In this document: positions 1 through 9,877 of the stretch, one piece after another | Layout: the number at the start of each line of letters is the position of its first letter | Numbering within the stretch: position 1 is the stretch's first letter | Assembly (NCBI RefSeq): GCF_900142845.1 | Contig: NZ_FSRU01000003.1 | Coordinates: 434,001 to 498,000, forward strand | Origin: Paraburkholderia phenazinium | GTDB lineage: Bacteria; Pseudomonadota; Gammaproteobacteria; Burkholderiales; Burkholderiaceae | Direction: 5' to 3' | DNA length: 64,000 nt | Notes under the pieces: model-generated | The model's database searches: none | Told to the model about the DNA's origin: nothing | Seen by the model: the letters and a program-made list of their open reading frames with translations, nothing else | Translations under genes and position numbers: made by a program

Positions 1-639
1 GAACAAGCCGGACTCGAATTCGCCGGCATTGCGCTCGCGCTGAGCCTGCGCCACCACATGCGCCGTGAGATCCGCAATCATGCGCGCCGAGGTCGGCGCA
101 CCCGTCTGGTCCGCCACCACGCGCAGGCTGTCGCGCTCGCCGGCCACGCGCAGCATGGTGCGCAGAAAGTTGCGGCCGCGCGGGCCGTACACCCAGGTGG
201 TCCGCAGCGTGAGCCAGTCGCCGGCCACGTTTTCAATCGCCCGCTCGCCGGCCAGTTTGCTCGCGCCATAGGCATTCAACGGCGCCACCGGATCGAGCTC
301 GACGTACGGTGTGCTCGACGAACCGTCGAACACGTAATCGGTCGAGTAGTGGACCATCAGCGCGTTCTGCGCGCGCGCCGCCTCAGCCAGCACGCCCACC
401 GCCTCGGCGTTCACCCGGTTTGCCAGCGCGGTTTCGGTTTCCGCGTTGTCGACCGCCGTGTAGGCCGCCGCGTTGACGATCACGTGCGGACGCACCGACG
501 CCACCAGCTTCGCCAGCGTCTCCGGCTTCGCCAGGTCGGCTTCGTTGCGGTCGAACGCCACGACGTCGCCCAGCGGCGCCAAGGCACGTCGCAGCTCCCA
601 TCCGACCTGCCCGTTACGGCCAGTCAGCATGATCCTCAT
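1..639 (-). CDS. rfbD: dTDP-4-dehydrorhamnose reductase (partial, 3' end outside window)
   Basis: This is the last enzyme of dTDP-L-rhamnose synthesis, which reduces dTDP-4-keto-L-rhamnose with NAD(P)H in the cytoplasm. Reading leftward from the ATG at 639, the product begins [13 protein letters not shown], giving the nucleotide-binding Gly motif, followed by STDYVFDG and the SDR catalytic YxxxK as YGASK. About 213 codons are present; the C-terminus lies beyond position 1. The start codon overlaps the rfbC stop (ATGA at 636-639), so the two are probably translationally coupled. It is the last visible gene of rfbBACD. The family assignment is secure. Confidence 0.93.
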   Translation of the reverse strand, partial: MRIMLTGRNGQVGWELRRALAPLGDVVAFDRNEADLAKPETLAKLVASVRPHVIVNAAAYTAVDNAETETALANRVNAEAVGVLAEAARAQNALMVHYSTDYVFDGSSSTPYVELDPVAPLNAYGASKLAGERAIENVAGDWLTLRTTWVYGPRGRNFLRTMLRVAGERDSLRVVADQTGAPTSARMIADLTAHVVAQAQRERNAGEFESGLF

Positions 640-1187
640 TCGAACACCTCTGCTTCGGCAAGCGGCCGCCCTGCCGCATCTTTCGCGGCAACCTGCGGCT
701 CGCCCTCGAGCGGCCATTCGATACCCAGCGCCGGATCGTTCCACAGCAGGCTGCGTTCGAACTCGGGAAACCAGTAATCCGTGGTCTTATAGAGAAACTC
801 GGCGCTTTCCGACGTCACGCAGAAACCGTGCGCGAAACCGGGCGGCACCCACAGTTGCCGCTTGTTGTCGGCGGACAAGACCACGCCCACCCACTTGCCG
901 AAGCTCGGCGAACTGCGCCGGATATCCACCACCACGTCGAACACCTCGCCGGACACCACACGCACCAGCTTGCCCTGCGGATGCTGGATCTGGTAATGCA
1001 AGCCACGCAGCACGCCCTTCGCCGAACGCGAATGGTTGTCCTGCACGAACTCTGCGTCGACGCCGGTTTCTCTCGTGAATTCGCGTGCGTTGAAGCTTTC
1101 GTAGAAGAAGCCGCGCGCGTCACCGAACACCTTGGGCTCGATGATCTTCACGTCCGGCAAAGCGGTCTCAATTACATGGATGGCCAT
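636..1187 (-). CDS. rfbC: dTDP-4-dehydrorhamnose 3,5-epimerase
   Basis: This 183-aa protein has the usual RmlC length. It epimerises dTDP-4-keto-6-deoxyglucose at C3 and C5 to the L-rhamno form. Visible hallmarks are the N-terminal [15 protein letters not shown] segment, [18 protein letters not shown] with the catalytic His, the cupin-fold PPGFAHGF motif, and the C-terminal Tyr-containing DYWFPEFE and ALGIEWP segments. The start overlaps the 3' end of rfbA by 16 bp and the stop overlaps the rfbD start, which supports one polycistronic mRNA. Confidence 0.96.
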   Translation of the reverse strand: MAIHVIETALPDVKIIEPKVFGDARGFFYESFNAREFTRETGVDAEFVQDNHSRSAKGVLRGLHYQIQHPQGKLVRVVSGEVFDVVVDIRRSSPSFGKWVGVVLSADNKRQLWVPPGFAHGFCVTSESAEFLYKTTDYWFPEFERSLLWNDPALGIEWPLEGEPQVAAKDAAGRPLAEAEVFE

Positions 1188-2065
1188 GCCAAGGGGTCCG
1201 AAAGTAGATGTTGCAGATACTGCCCGTAGGCATTCTTCGACAGCGGCGCGGCCAGCTTCTCGAGTTGCTCCGGACTGATCCAGCGCCGCCGGAACGCAAT
1301 TTCCTCAGGGCAAGCCACCACCAGCCCCTGACGCTTCTGCAGCGTTGCGATGAAGGTGGCCGCTTCGATCAGCGAGTCGTGCGTACCCGTATCGAGCCAG
1401 GCATAACCGCGCCCCATGATCTCGACGTTGAGCGCGCCGTTGGCGAGATACCGCGAATTGACATCGGTAATTTCCAGCTCGCCGCGCGGCGAAGGCTTGA
1501 TGTCGGCCGCGATATCGCAGACCTGTTTGTCGTAGAAGTACAGGCCCGTCACCGCGTAGTTGGAGCGCGGCTTGACCGGCTTCTCTTCAATCGAAAGGGC
1601 CCGGAACTGCTTGTCGAATTCCACCACGCCGTAGCGCTCGGGATCGTGCACGTGATACGCGAACACGGTTGCACCGTCGTCCTGCCCGGTGGCGCGCTCG
1701 AGCTGCTTGGCGAGGTCGTGCCCGTAGAAAATGTTGTCGCCGAGAATCAGCGCCGACGGATCGTTGCCCACGAAATCGCGGCCAATGATGAAGGCCTGCG
1801 CCAGACCGTCGGGCGACGGCTGAACCGCATACTGGATGTTCATGCCCCACTGGCTGCCGTCGCCGAGCATCGTCTCGAAGCGCGGTGTGTCTTGCGGCGT
1901 GGAGATAATCAGAACGTCACGGATGCCCGCTACCATCAATGTGGATAGCGGGTAATAGATCATCGGCTTGTCGTAGACCGGCAGCAATTGCTTCGATACG
2001 ACGTGAGTGATCGGGTACAGACGCGTACCCGACCCGCCTGCGAGAATAATGCCCTTGCGCGCCAT
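1172..2065 (-). CDS. rfbA: Glucose-1-phosphate thymidylyltransferase
   Basis: This enzyme makes dTDP-glucose from dTTP and glucose-1-phosphate, the first committed step toward dTDP-rhamnose. The 297-aa protein starts [18 protein letters not shown], which carries the nucleotidyltransferase signature GGSGTRLYP, and later has DNIFYG and EITDVN. The reading frame stays open 57 nt upstream of 2065, but the ATG at 2065 has the conserved start and an AAGGGC ribosome-binding sequence. It lies 10 nt after rfbB and overlaps rfbC. Confidence 0.97.
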   Translation of the reverse strand: MARKGIILAGGSGTRLYPITHVVSKQLLPVYDKPMIYYPLSTLMVAGIRDVLIISTPQDTPRFETMLGDGSQWGMNIQYAVQPSPDGLAQAFIIGRDFVGNDPSALILGDNIFYGHDLAKQLERATGQDDGATVFAYHVHDPERYGVVEFDKQFRALSIEEKPVKPRSNYAVTGLYFYDKQVCDIAADIKPSPRGELEITDVNSRYLANGALNVEIMGRGYAWLDTGTHDSLIEAATFIATLQKRQGLVVACPEEIAFRRRWISPEQLEKLAAPLSKNAYGQYLQHLLSDPLAWPSM

Positions 2066-2075
2066 GACGGTGCCC

Positions 2076-3137
2076 TTACGCGCGCTGCGCGTAGTTGGTC
2101 TCAACCCACTTGCGGTATTCACCCGAAGCCACTTCGTCCACCCACTCCTGGCTGTCGAGATACCAGCGCACGGTCTTCGCCATGCCCGTCTCGAACGTCT
2201 CAGCCGGCTTCCAGCCCAGTTCGCGCTCCAGCTTGCGGGCGTCGATTGCGTAACGGCGGTCGTGACCCGGACGGTCCGTCACATAGGTGATCTGTTCGCG
2301 GTACGAGCCGGCCGCCTTGGGACGCTGCGCGTCGAGCAGGTCGCACAGGGTATGCACGACTTCGAGGTTCTTCTTCTCGTTCCAGCCGCCCACGTTGTAG
2401 GTCTCGCCGGGCACGCCGCGCGCGAGCACTTCGCGGATGGCGCTGCAGTGGTCGCCCACATACAGCCAGTCGCGCACGTTCTGACCGTCGCCGTAAACCG
2501 GCAGCGGCTTGCCGGCCAGCGCGTTGGCGATCATCAGCGGGATCAGCTTCTCGGGGAACTGGTACGGGCCGTAGTTATTCGAGCAGTTGGTGGTCAGCGT
2601 CGGCAGGCCGTACGTATGGTGATACGCGCGAACCAGGTGGTCGGAGCCGGCCTTGGTGGCCGAATACGGGCTGTTCGGGGCGTACGGCGTGGTTTCCGAG
2701 AACTGCGGGTCGGTTGCGGAAAGCGAACCGAAGACTTCGTCGGTCGAAACGTGCAGGAAGCGGAAAGCAGCCTTGTCGGCCTCGCCCAGCGTGTTCCAGT
2801 AAGAACGGGTGGCTTCCAGCAGCGTGAAGGTGCCCACCACATTGGTTTGCACAAAATCGGCAGGGCCATGAATCGACCGGTCGACGTGGCTTTCGGCCGC
2901 GAAGTGCAACACGGCACGCGGCTTGTGCTCGGCGAAGAGCGCGTCGAGCGCGGCCCGGTCACAGATATCGGCTCGTACGAAGACATGGCGCGGGCTGTCC
3001 TGCAGCGACTTGAGCGTGCGCAAGTTGCCTGCGTACGTCAGCTTGTCCACATTCAGGACCGACTCATCCGAGGCGTTCAACCAGTCAAGCACGAAATTGG
3101 CGCCGATAAAGCCGGCGCCGCCCGTTACCAGGATCAT
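2076..3137 (-). CDS. rfbB: dTDP-glucose 4,6-dehydratase
   Basis: This extended short-chain dehydrogenase converts dTDP-glucose to dTDP-4-keto-6-deoxyglucose with bound NAD+. The 353-aa protein starts [19 protein letters not shown] with the GxxGxxG motif at residues 6-12. It then has STDEVFGSL with the Asp-Glu catalytic pair, YSATK as the YxxxK, and [14 protein letters not shown]. The frame is open 43 codons further upstream, but the ATG at 3137 has an AAGGGA Shine-Dalgarno and the family N-terminus. It is the first gene of the rfb operon. Confidence 0.97.
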   Translation of the reverse strand: MILVTGGAGFIGANFVLDWLNASDESVLNVDKLTYAGNLRTLKSLQDSPRHVFVRADICDRAALDALFAEHKPRAVLHFAAESHVDRSIHGPADFVQTNVVGTFTLLEATRSYWNTLGEADKAAFRFLHVSTDEVFGSLSATDPQFSETTPYAPNSPYSATKAGSDHLVRAYHHTYGLPTLTTNCSNNYGPYQFPEKLIPLMIANALAGKPLPVYGDGQNVRDWLYVGDHCSAIREVLARGVPGETYNVGGWNEKKNLEVVHTLCDLLDAQRPKAAGSYREQITYVTDRPGHDRRYAIDARKLERELGWKPAETFETGMAKTVRWYLDSQEWVDEVASGEYRKWVETNYAQRA

Positions 3138-3520
3138 GAAATTCCCTTCTAGATGTTCGTGGCCGATGCAACCGGACTTGTTGATCTGGTCACCCGCGTT
3201 GTGGTCGTATGTGGCGATTTTTATCGCCTTACATCTGCGCCCTATATGTAAAAAAGGCGTCAGCACCCGCTATTTTATGAAGCCCCGATTATAAAGCGGC
3301 AGCGGGCAAAAACTAGAGACCTAACAACTTGAAACAGCTTGACAAAGTTCATTCCCGAATGGCAGCAAAAAAGGCAAATCTTTCCTGAACTTTATAAAAC
3401 ACGACCTCTGTCAGTTCCGGCGCGAATGATCGGAAGAAAACGGCCTCTCACTGCCTGAAGTATTCTGACAGGTAAGACTTACAGCGCTGAAAGATTAGGG
3501 CGTTGTGCTGCAACAACGGA
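3138..3520. other. Non-coding gap upstream of rfbB
   Basis: This 383-bp stretch is visibly richer in A and T than its flanks and has no supportable reading frame. It holds the presumed rfb promoter and leader. I looked for a JUMPstart/ops-like GGCGGTAG element and did not find one. Confidence 0.6.
3288..3316 (-). promoter_or_regulatory. Possible promoter of rfbBACD
   Basis: On the minus strand a perfect TATAAT lies at 3293-3288 within a TTTATAAT context, about 150 nt before the rfbB start. The -35 position is poor (CTAGTT at 17 nt). The assignment rests on the -10 and its position only. Confidence 0.35.
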
Positions 3521-4450
3521 CTACGCCGCCAACATCCACTCCAGCGTCTGCCGAAACTCGATCGCCTCCAACTCCGGCACCAAGGTCCGCAGCTTGGCGG
3601 GCGATCCGACCAGCACCTTCACATCGGTCTGCCGCACGAAGGCCGGATTCACCCGAATCTCCAGATCATGGCCGGTGATGTCGCTGGCCATTGTCAGGAT
3701 TTCCCTAAGCGTATAGGGCTGCCCGGTACACACGTTCACCGTTTCGCCTACCGCGGCGGAATCGAGCAGCGCCTCATAGGCCCGCACGACGTAGCGCACA
3801 TCCGAAAAGTCGCGCGCCACGTCGATATTCCCCAGCGAGATCTCAGGCTCGCGCCGCGCGAAATGCTCGACGATCTTCGGTACGAGGAAGTTCGAGGTCT
3901 GGCCGCGGCCGGTGTAGTTGAAGGGCCGGGCAATCAGAATGGGCAGCCGGTCGAACCACGTGCGCGCCATCGACTCCATCGCCGCCTTGCTAGCCGCATA
4001 GTGATTGACGGGCGCCACGGGAAAGCTCTCGTCGATCGCGTCGCTGGTCACGTTGCCGTAGACGTTGGCACTGCTTGCCACCAGCACCTTGCGCGGCGTA
4101 TGGCCCACATCCGCGCAGGCCTGCAGCAGGTTCAGCGTGCCGAGCACGTTGACGCGGTAAAAATCGAGCGGATCGTCGTGGCCGACAAAACTGATGGCGG
4201 CCAGATGCACGATGTAGTCGGGCCGCACTTCGTCGATCACCTGCCGGCATTGCTCGAGCGAGGTGATATCGAGCCGGCGCCGTGAAGGCGTCTCCGGCGC
4301 GCCGGCGCCGGCCACGGTCTCGGTGACCGCGTGGCCGCTCGCGAGCAGACCGCCGATCAGCCATGCGCCGGTAAAGCCACTGGCTCCGGTAACGAGTGTT
4401 CGTGTCAGGCGTTCAGCATGCGTTGCTGGTTTCGTCGTTTCTCCGCTCAC
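3521..4450 (-). CDS. rmd: GDP-4-dehydro-6-deoxy-D-mannose reductase-like NAD-dependent epimerase/dehydratase
   Basis: This 309-aa extended SDR has TLVTGASGFTGAWL at the N-terminus, SSANVYG, the catalytic YAASK and RPFNYTGRGQ. The last is typical of RMD enzymes, which reduce GDP-4-keto-6-deoxymannose to GDP-D-rhamnose. I chose the GTG at 4450 because AGGAGA lies 8 nt upstream; a longer frame to 4558 has no such signal. The partner dehydratase Gmd is not in the window. A related nucleotide-sugar reductase is possible. It probably feeds lipopolysaccharide or exopolysaccharide assembly like the adjacent rfb genes. Confidence 0.75.
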   Translation of the reverse strand: MSGETTKPATHAERLTRTLVTGASGFTGAWLIGGLLASGHAVTETVAGAGAPETPSRRRLDITSLEQCRQVIDEVRPDYIVHLAAISFVGHDDPLDFYRVNVLGTLNLLQACADVGHTPRKVLVASSANVYGNVTSDAIDESFPVAPVNHYAASKAAMESMARTWFDRLPILIARPFNYTGRGQTSNFLVPKIVEHFARREPEISLGNIDVARDFSDVRYVVRAYEALLDSAAVGETVNVCTGQPYTLREILTMASDITGHDLEIRVNPAFVRQTDVKVLVGSPAKLRTLVPELEAIEFRQTLEWMLAA

Positions 4451-4647
4451 CCAGATTCTCCTGTTTGCGACGTGTTGGCTACCTGCCTGTGACCTCTGGG
4501 CAGCCTGCTTTGCAGCCTGTTTGCTACGGTGACCTGGCGCCGCGCGACAACGTCGCAATAACGTCTCAATCGCGCTGCACCAATCGGGCTATTATGTCAC
4601 GCTAACGCGCAGCCTCCTGCGCCCGTGCATCCCTGATTCCGCCCCAG

Positions 4648-5502
4648 ATGACCGTCTCCAGCCTGCCGAATTCCATCCCCCTTGCCTTCGGTGACCTGCA
4701 AGGTTGCCGCACCCAGTATCAGCAACTGCTCGCGAAGGCCGCGCCTTCCGTCGACACGCCGCTGTGGTTCGCCGGCGACCTCATCAATCGCGGTGGCGAG
4801 TCCCTTTCCACCCTGCGCGACATCATCGCATTGGGCGAACGCGCCAAGCCGGTGCTGGGCAATCACGATCTGCATCTGCTGTCGGTATCCGCGGGCATTC
4901 GCAAGTCGAAGAAAGGCGACACCATCGACGAGATCCTCGCCGCGCCCGATGCGCAAGACCTGCTGCATTGGGTCCGCCATCGTCCGCTGGTACATTTCGA
5001 GAACGGCATGCTGCTGGTGCATGCTGGCGTGTTGCCGCAATGGGATGTGACGCTCACGCTGGAACTCGCCGATGAACTGCAGCGCGCGCTGCAGGCGCCG
5101 AACTGGAAGGAAACGCTGGCGGGTCTGTACGGCAACGAGCCGAATCGATGGAAGCCCGGCCTGAAGGGAATCGACCGTCTGCGGCTCACTTGCACCGCGC
5201 TCACGCGCATGCGTTTCTGCAATCCGGATGGCGTGATGGATTTCAGCACGAGCGGTGGCCTGAACTCCGCGCCGCCGGGTTTCATGCCGTGGTTCGACGT
5301 GCCGTCGCGCAAGACGGTCGACGTCACGGTGGTGTTCGGCCACTGGGCCGCGCTGGGCCTCTTGATGCGCGACAACCTGATCGGCCTCGATTCAGGTTGC
5401 GTGTGGGGTGAGAAGCTGTCCGCCGTGCGGCTCGCGGCCAACCCGGCCGATCGCGCGCTGACCCAGGTCGAGTGCGAGGGCTGCCGCGCCTCCGCCGACT
5501 AG
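4648..5502 (+). CDS. apaH: Symmetrical bis(5'-nucleosyl)-tetraphosphatase (diadenosine tetraphosphatase)
   Basis: This metallophosphoesterase hydrolyses Ap4A to two ADP. All family blocks are visible in the 284-aa product: GDLQGC near residue 15, FAGDLINRGG, GNHDLHLL and HAGVLPQWD, which supply the metal-binding Asp, Asn and His residues. Length is normal for ApaH. It is transcribed toward plsC and the two genes overlap by 4 bp at their 3' ends (5499-5502), so they are convergent. Confidence 0.95.
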   Translation: MTVSSLPNSIPLAFGDLQGCRTQYQQLLAKAAPSVDTPLWFAGDLINRGGESLSTLRDIIALGERAKPVLGNHDLHLLSVSAGIRKSKKGDTIDEILAAPDAQDLLHWVRHRPLVHFENGMLLVHAGVLPQWDVTLTLELADELQRALQAPNWKETLAGLYGNEPNRWKPGLKGIDRLRLTCTALTRMRFCNPDGVMDFSTSGGLNSAPPGFMPWFDVPSRKTVDVTVVFGHWAALGLLMRDNLIGLDSGCVWGEKLSAVRLAANPADRALTQVECEGCRASAD

Positions 5503-6395
5503 GCTGAGCGCCCTTGCTGATCGACGCCGTCGATCAGCGTTCCCGCTTGAGCGTCTTGAATGTCTTGAGACGCTTGAGACCTGCCTGCCTCCGCTGCGCT
5601 CGCCTTGGCAACCAGCGCGCTTTCGAGCGATGCTGCTGCGGCGGCGCTCGCGCCCATGGTCGTGCCTTGCAGGCTGCGTAACGCCGCGCCGATCGTCTGC
5701 TCCGCCTGCGCCGCCAGCGAGCGCCGGTCGGCCCCCGGCGCCAGCGCCTCGCCCACGTAGACATGCGCCGTCAGCGGTCCGCCGCGCAGCAGCGCGTCAA
5801 GCGACTCGCCGAGCGAAAGCTCGCCGATATACGCCGGCGCCGTCGATTGCCGTCCCTGCGCGTCTTCGTACATCAGGCAAAGCGGCTGCACCGGACTCCC
5901 CGCCGAGACGGCCGCCTGAAACATGTTGGCGTGGAACGGCAGCAGCGTCAGGCCATCGGACGTGGTGCCTTCCGGGAACACGCACATCAGTTCGCCCGCG
6001 CTCAGCCGGTCGGACAGTTCATGCATGATGCGCTTCGCATCGCTACGCTTTTCACGCTGGATGAACACCGTGCCCAGTTGCTGCGCGAGCCAGCCCACCA
6101 CCGGCCATTGACGGATCTCGGCCTTGGAGACGAACGGCGTCGGCCGCCACGCGTTGATCACGTAGATGTCGATCCACGAGATGTGATTGGCCACCACCAA
6201 GGCGCCGGCGTCGAGCCGCGCGCTGTCGTTATGGACCACGAGGCGCATGCCGCACAGCCGCAGCATCTTCAGCGACCACGCGCGATTGAGCGCTTCCCGT
6301 TGCGCAGCAGTGGCACGCGGGAACCGCGTCGCCACCGTCCACATGCCGTGCAGCAGGTGCACGATCAACCGGGCCTTGCGAAGTGCGAGCTTCAT
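5499..6395 (-). CDS. plsC: 1-acyl-sn-glycerol-3-phosphate acyltransferase
   Basis: This 298-aa protein acylates lysophosphatidic acid at the inner membrane to form phosphatidic acid. The acyltransferase HX4D motif is NHISWID and the substrate-binding motif is FPEGTTSDG. The N-terminus (LALRKARLIVHLLHGM) is amphipathic or membrane-proximal. The C-terminal 45 residues are Ala, Ser and Gln rich, low in complexity, and probably dispensable. It is the last gene of the pyr-type minus-strand block, 72 bp after pyrC'. Confidence 0.92.
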   Translation of the reverse strand: MKLALRKARLIVHLLHGMWTVATRFPRATAAQREALNRAWSLKMLRLCGMRLVVHNDSARLDAGALVVANHISWIDIYVINAWRPTPFVSKAEIRQWPVVGWLAQQLGTVFIQREKRSDAKRIMHELSDRLSAGELMCVFPEGTTSDGLTLLPFHANMFQAAVSAGSPVQPLCLMYEDAQGRQSTAPAYIGELSLGESLDALLRGGPLTAHVYVGEALAPGADRRSLAAQAEQTIGAALRSLQGTTMGASAAAAASLESALVAKASAAEAGRSQASQDIQDAQAGTLIDGVDQQGRSA

Positions 6396-6467
6396 GGTCA
6401 GAGCGTTCCGTTTCGGTCGCCAGGGGTCGATGTTAATTTTAGGCGCGAGGCCGGGGTCTTCAGGAAA

Positions 6468-7745
6468 TCAGCGCTGTTCGAACGCCACGTGTCCGGAGAC
6501 GATCGTCGCCCGGACGCGCGCCGGCAATTCGTAGCCGAGGAACGGCGTGTTATGCCCCTGGCTCTTTAGCGCACGCGGCTCGACCCGCCAGTACGCGTGG
6601 CGATCGAAGACGCACAGATCCGCGGCCGCACCGACTGCGATGCGTCCCGCGTCCAGCTTGAGCACACCAGCCGGCGCCGCTGTAATGCGGTTGAGCGCCT
6701 TCGCGAGCGGCACGCCCGCTTCTTCCGCCCACTTCACCGTCAGCGACAGAAACAGCTCCAGCCCGGTCGCGCCCGGTGTGGCCTCGGCGAACGGCAGCAG
6801 CTTTTCGTCGTCGTCGACGGGGGTGTGATCGGAGCAGATCGCGTCGATCGTGCCGTCCGCGAGTCCCGCGCGGATCGCATCGCGATCGCGCTGCGAGCGC
6901 AGCGGCGGGTCGAGGCGGAACTGCGCATCGAAGTAGCCGATGTCCAGATCGATCAGGTGGATATGATTCACCGTCACGTCGCAGCTCACCGGCAAGCCTT
7001 CCGCTTTCGCCGCGCGCATCAGTTCGACACCCGCCGCCGAAGACAGATGCGACAGATGCACGCGCGCGCCGGTCACGCGGACCAGTTCGAAAATCGTATG
7101 CAGTGCGATGGTCTCGGCCGAAACCGGCACGCCCGAGAGCCCCAGCCGCGACGCCAGCGCGCCGCTGGCCGCTACGCCGCCCTTGCCGAGATAGGCATCC
7201 ACGGGACGCAGCCACACGGTGTAGCCGTAGGTGTTCGCGTACTGCAGCGCGCGCAGCAGCACCTGCGTATCCACCACCGGCACATCGGCCTGCGAGAAGC
7301 CGATGCAACCGGCTTCGGTCAGCTCGACCATCTCGGTGATCACCTGGCCTTTGAGGCCCACCGTCAGCGCGCCGAGCGGATACACATGCGCCTGGTTCAG
7401 ATTGCGCGCGCGGAACTTGAGCATTTCGACGAGACCCGGCTCGTCCAATACCGGATCCGTGTCGGGCAGGCAGACGAGGCTCGTCACGCCGCCCGCGAGT
7501 GCGGCGGCCATTTCCGATTCGAGCGTGGCCTTGTGTTCATAGCCCGGCTCTCGCAGTCGCGCGGCGAGATCGACGAGGCCTGGCGCGATCGCGAGGCCGG
7601 TGGCGTCGATCGTCTTCTCGGCCTGGAAATCCGCGGGGGCGCTGCCGAGCGCAACGATCTTGCCCGCTGCGATAAATACGTCCTGCTGCTGTTCGGTGCC
7701 GGCTGACGGATCGATCAGCGTGCCGCCTTGAATATGAATCTTCAT
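6468..7745 (-). CDS. pyrC: Catalytically inactive dihydroorotase-like protein (PyrC')
   Basis: The 425-aa product is a class I dihydroorotase in overall sequence (GLVDLAARLREPGYEHK, VCLPDTDPV, HLSHLSSA, CSDHTPVDDDEK). The metal-binding HxH of active enzymes (D-x-H-x-H-x-R) is replaced here: DLAARLREPG has no histidines. In Pseudomonas and relatives, such PyrC' proteins are non-catalytic partners that hold the PyrB dodecamer together. The location 42 bp after pyrB fits that role. A separate active dihydroorotase would be expected elsewhere in the genome. Family identity is sure; inactivity is inferred from the missing ligands. Confidence 0.9.
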   Translation of the reverse strand: MKIHIQGGTLIDPSAGTEQQQDVFIAAGKIVALGSAPADFQAEKTIDATGLAIAPGLVDLAARLREPGYEHKATLESEMAAALAGGVTSLVCLPDTDPVLDEPGLVEMLKFRARNLNQAHVYPLGALTVGLKGQVITEMVELTEAGCIGFSQADVPVVDTQVLLRALQYANTYGYTVWLRPVDAYLGKGGVAASGALASRLGLSGVPVSAETIALHTIFELVRVTGARVHLSHLSSAAGVELMRAAKAEGLPVSCDVTVNHIHLIDLDIGYFDAQFRLDPPLRSQRDRDAIRAGLADGTIDAICSDHTPVDDDEKLLPFAEATPGATGLELFLSLTVKWAEEAGVPLAKALNRITAAPAGVLKLDAGRIAVGAAADLCVFDRHAYWRVEPRALKSQGHNTPFLGYELPARVRATIVSGHVAFEQR

Positions 7746-7787
7746 GCGCTGCCTTTTTCTGTGTTGCCTGAGACGCTCAGTCGTTGC

Positions 7788-8819
7788 CTAATCGTGATTG
7801 CCCGCGACGATCCCCATCACCGCCATGCGCACGGCAATGCCGAACGTGACCTGATTCAGGATCACCGATTGCGGACCGTCGGCCACCTGCGAGTCGATCT
7901 CGACGCCGCGGTTCATCGGGCCCGGGTGCATCACGATTGCATCGGGCTTCGCCAGCGCGAGACGCTCGGGCGTCAGCCCCCAGCTCTTGAAGTACTCCTG
8001 CGCCGACGGCAGCAGCGCACCGCTCATCCGTTCGTTCTGCAGACGCAGCATGATGATGACGTCGACGTCCTTCAGGCCTTCGTCGAGATTGTGGAACACC
8101 CGCACGCCCATCTGTTCCAGGCCGCCCGGCAGCAAGGTGCGCGGACCGATGGCGCGCACTTCCGGCACGCCGAGCGTGGTCAGTGCATGGATGTCCGAAC
8201 GCGCCACCCGCGAATGCAGGATGTCGCCGACAATCGCCACGCGCAGATTCGTGAAGTCCTTCTTGTAGTGGCGAATCGTGTACATGTCGAGCAGGCCCTG
8301 CGTCGGGTGCGCATGACGGCCATCGCCGGCGTTGATCACGTGCACGTGCGGCGCGCAGTGCTCGGCGATCAGGTACGGCGCGCCGCTCGACGCGTGACGC
8401 ACCACGAACATGTCGGCATGCATCGCGGACAGGTTGTTGATCGTGTCCAGCAGCGACTCGCCCTTGCTGGTGGACGAGGCATTGATGTTCAGATTGAGCA
8501 CGTCCGCCGAGAGGCGCGTCGCCGCAATCTCGAAGGTGGTGCGGGTGCGCGTCGAGTTCTCGAAGAACAGGTTGAACACCGACTTGCCGCGCAGCAGCGG
8601 CACCTTCTTGACCTCGCGGTCCGTCACGCTGACAAACTGCTCGGCGGTATCGAGGATGTGATTGACGATCGCGCGCGGCAGGCCTTCGATCGTCAGCAGA
8701 TGCTTGAGCTCACCGTTTTTGGTGAGCTGCGGGTTGCCCTTCAGGAAGCCGTGCCGAAAGCGGTCCGGCGACGGCGTCTGGCCGGTAGTGTCCTGGGAAA
8801 CCTGGGTGGCGGTGTTCAT
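7788..8819 (-). CDS. pyrB: Aspartate carbamoyltransferase catalytic subunit
   Basis: This enzyme condenses carbamoyl phosphate with aspartate in pyrimidine synthesis. The 343-aa chain has the carbamoyl-phosphate motif [12 protein letters not shown], then [12 protein letters not shown] and MRLQNERM, and ends in the usual aspartate-binding region. An N-terminal extension of about 25 residues ([19 protein letters not shown]) is typical of the longer ATCases that pair with PyrC'. It sits between pyrR (109 bp upstream) and pyrC' (42 bp downstream) on the same strand. Confidence 0.96.
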   Translation of the reverse strand: MNTATQVSQDTTGQTPSPDRFRHGFLKGNPQLTKNGELKHLLTIEGLPRAIVNHILDTAEQFVSVTDREVKKVPLLRGKSVFNLFFENSTRTRTTFEIAATRLSADVLNLNINASSTSKGESLLDTINNLSAMHADMFVVRHASSGAPYLIAEHCAPHVHVINAGDGRHAHPTQGLLDMYTIRHYKKDFTNLRVAIVGDILHSRVARSDIHALTTLGVPEVRAIGPRTLLPGGLEQMGVRVFHNLDEGLKDVDVIIMLRLQNERMSGALLPSAQEYFKSWGLTPERLALAKPDAIVMHPGPMNRGVEIDSQVADGPQSVILNQVTFGIAVRMAVMGIVAGNHD

Positions 8820-8928
8820 GAGAGACCTGATTCAAACGTGTACGAGTCGTGCTGCAAGTGCGTGTGGGGTGCAGCGTGTTGCTTGGAGCGTGTGGCGTGT
8901 GGCGTGCGGTTTGCGGCACACCTCGCGC

Positions 8929-9450
8929 TCAATCGGCGCGTGCTTCGGTGTGGAACGTGAAACGCTCGGTGGCGCCAGTGGTGTCGCGCGCGAGTACGAG
9001 CGTAGCTTCAGCCGGCACATCAACCACGCCGCCGACAAAGCGCGCCGCCACCGGCAACTCACGGCCGCCGCGATCGGCCAGCACCGCCAGTTCCACCGAG
9101 GCCGGCCGTCCATAGTCGTAGAGCTCGTTCAAGGCCGCGCGCACGGTGCGGCCGGTGTACAGCACGTCGTCCACCAGCACGATGCGTCGCTTGTCCACTT
9201 CGAACGGCAGCGCGGTCGGGCTCGCTTGCGCGTGCAGACCTTTCTTCGCGTAGTCGTCGCGATGCAGCGCAACGTTGACGACTCCGAAGGCGGCGTTCAG
9301 ATCGCGCGCCAGACGCTCCGCGAGCCACGCCCCACCGCTGTAGATGCCGGCCAGCACGGCGCCATCCGCGCCGCCGAGCGCGTCGCCATAGGCGGCACGA
9401 ATCTGTTCAAGGACGGAGCGATACAGCGCTTCGGCGTCAATGGAACTCAT
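8929..9450 (-). CDS. pyrR: PyrR-like bifunctional pyrimidine regulator / uracil phosphoribosyltransferase
   Basis: The 173-aa protein has the PRPP-binding motif [16 protein letters not shown] and the type I phosphoribosyltransferase fold pattern. PyrR proteins bind pyr mRNA leaders in Firmicutes; in proteobacteria the role is less clear and UPRTase activity may dominate. It overlaps ruvX by 14 bp and precedes pyrB by 109 bp. That gap is GT-rich with repeated GCGTGTGG, and I see no clear attenuator in it. Confidence 0.92.
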   Translation of the reverse strand: MSSIDAEALYRSVLEQIRAAYGDALGGADGAVLAGIYSGGAWLAERLARDLNAAFGVVNVALHRDDYAKKGLHAQASPTALPFEVDKRRIVLVDDVLYTGRTVRAALNELYDYGRPASVELAVLADRGGRELPVAARFVGGVVDVPAEATLVLARDTTGATERFTFHTEARAD

Positions 9451-9877
9451 GGTCGTCAGAAAGTCCGTCTAGATATTGCTGGAGGATGATGCAGGCGGCC
9501 TCGGCGTCGAGCATGTCCGCGCGCCCTTTGCCGGAGCGAATCTCGGCCTTCGCTTCGACCGACGAATAGCGTTCGTCGACCCACGTCACCGGCAGATTGA
9601 AGCGGCCGTTGAGCTGGTTGCCGAAGCGTTTCGCGAGTTGGGTCATTTCGTGGGGCGCGCCATCGGGATGCATGGGCAAACCGACCACCAGCGCATCCGG
9701 CTTCCATTCGGCGATCAGCTTGCCGAGCGCCTCGAAGCGGTACTCGCGATTGCGGTTTTGCACCACCACGAGCGGCCGTGCGCTTTTGGTCAGCGAGTTG
9801 CCGACCGCCACGCCAATGCGTTTTTCACCATAGTCGAACCCAAGCAGCGTGGCTGCCCGTCCGGCCGCACTGCTCAT
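9437..9877 (-). CDS. ruvX: Putative pre-16S rRNA nuclease / Holliday-junction resolvase-like YqgF
   Basis: The 146-aa RNase H-fold protein has [15 protein letters not shown] at the N-terminus with the first catalytic Asp, [10 protein letters not shown] in the middle and WVDERYSS near the C-terminus. Length is standard for the YqgF family, which is implicated in 16S rRNA 5'-end maturation. The ATG at 9877 overlaps the algH stop (ATGA) and its 3' end overlaps pyrR. Confidence 0.94.
   Translation of the reverse strand: MSSAAGRAATLLGFDYGEKRIGVAVGNSLTKSARPLVVVQNRNREYRFEALGKLIAEWKPDALVVGLPMHPDGAPHEMTQLAKRFGNQLNGRFNLPVTWVDERYSSVEAKAEIRSGKGRADMLDAEAACIILQQYLDGLSDDHEFH

Noticed and set aside
3138..3520. 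JUMPstart/ops element for the rhamnose operon
   Set aside because: No GGCGGTAG core was found on either strand of the leader region.
8820..8928. PyrR-type attenuator before pyrB
   Set aside because: The leader has GT-rich repeats only; I could not draw the antiterminator/terminator stems.
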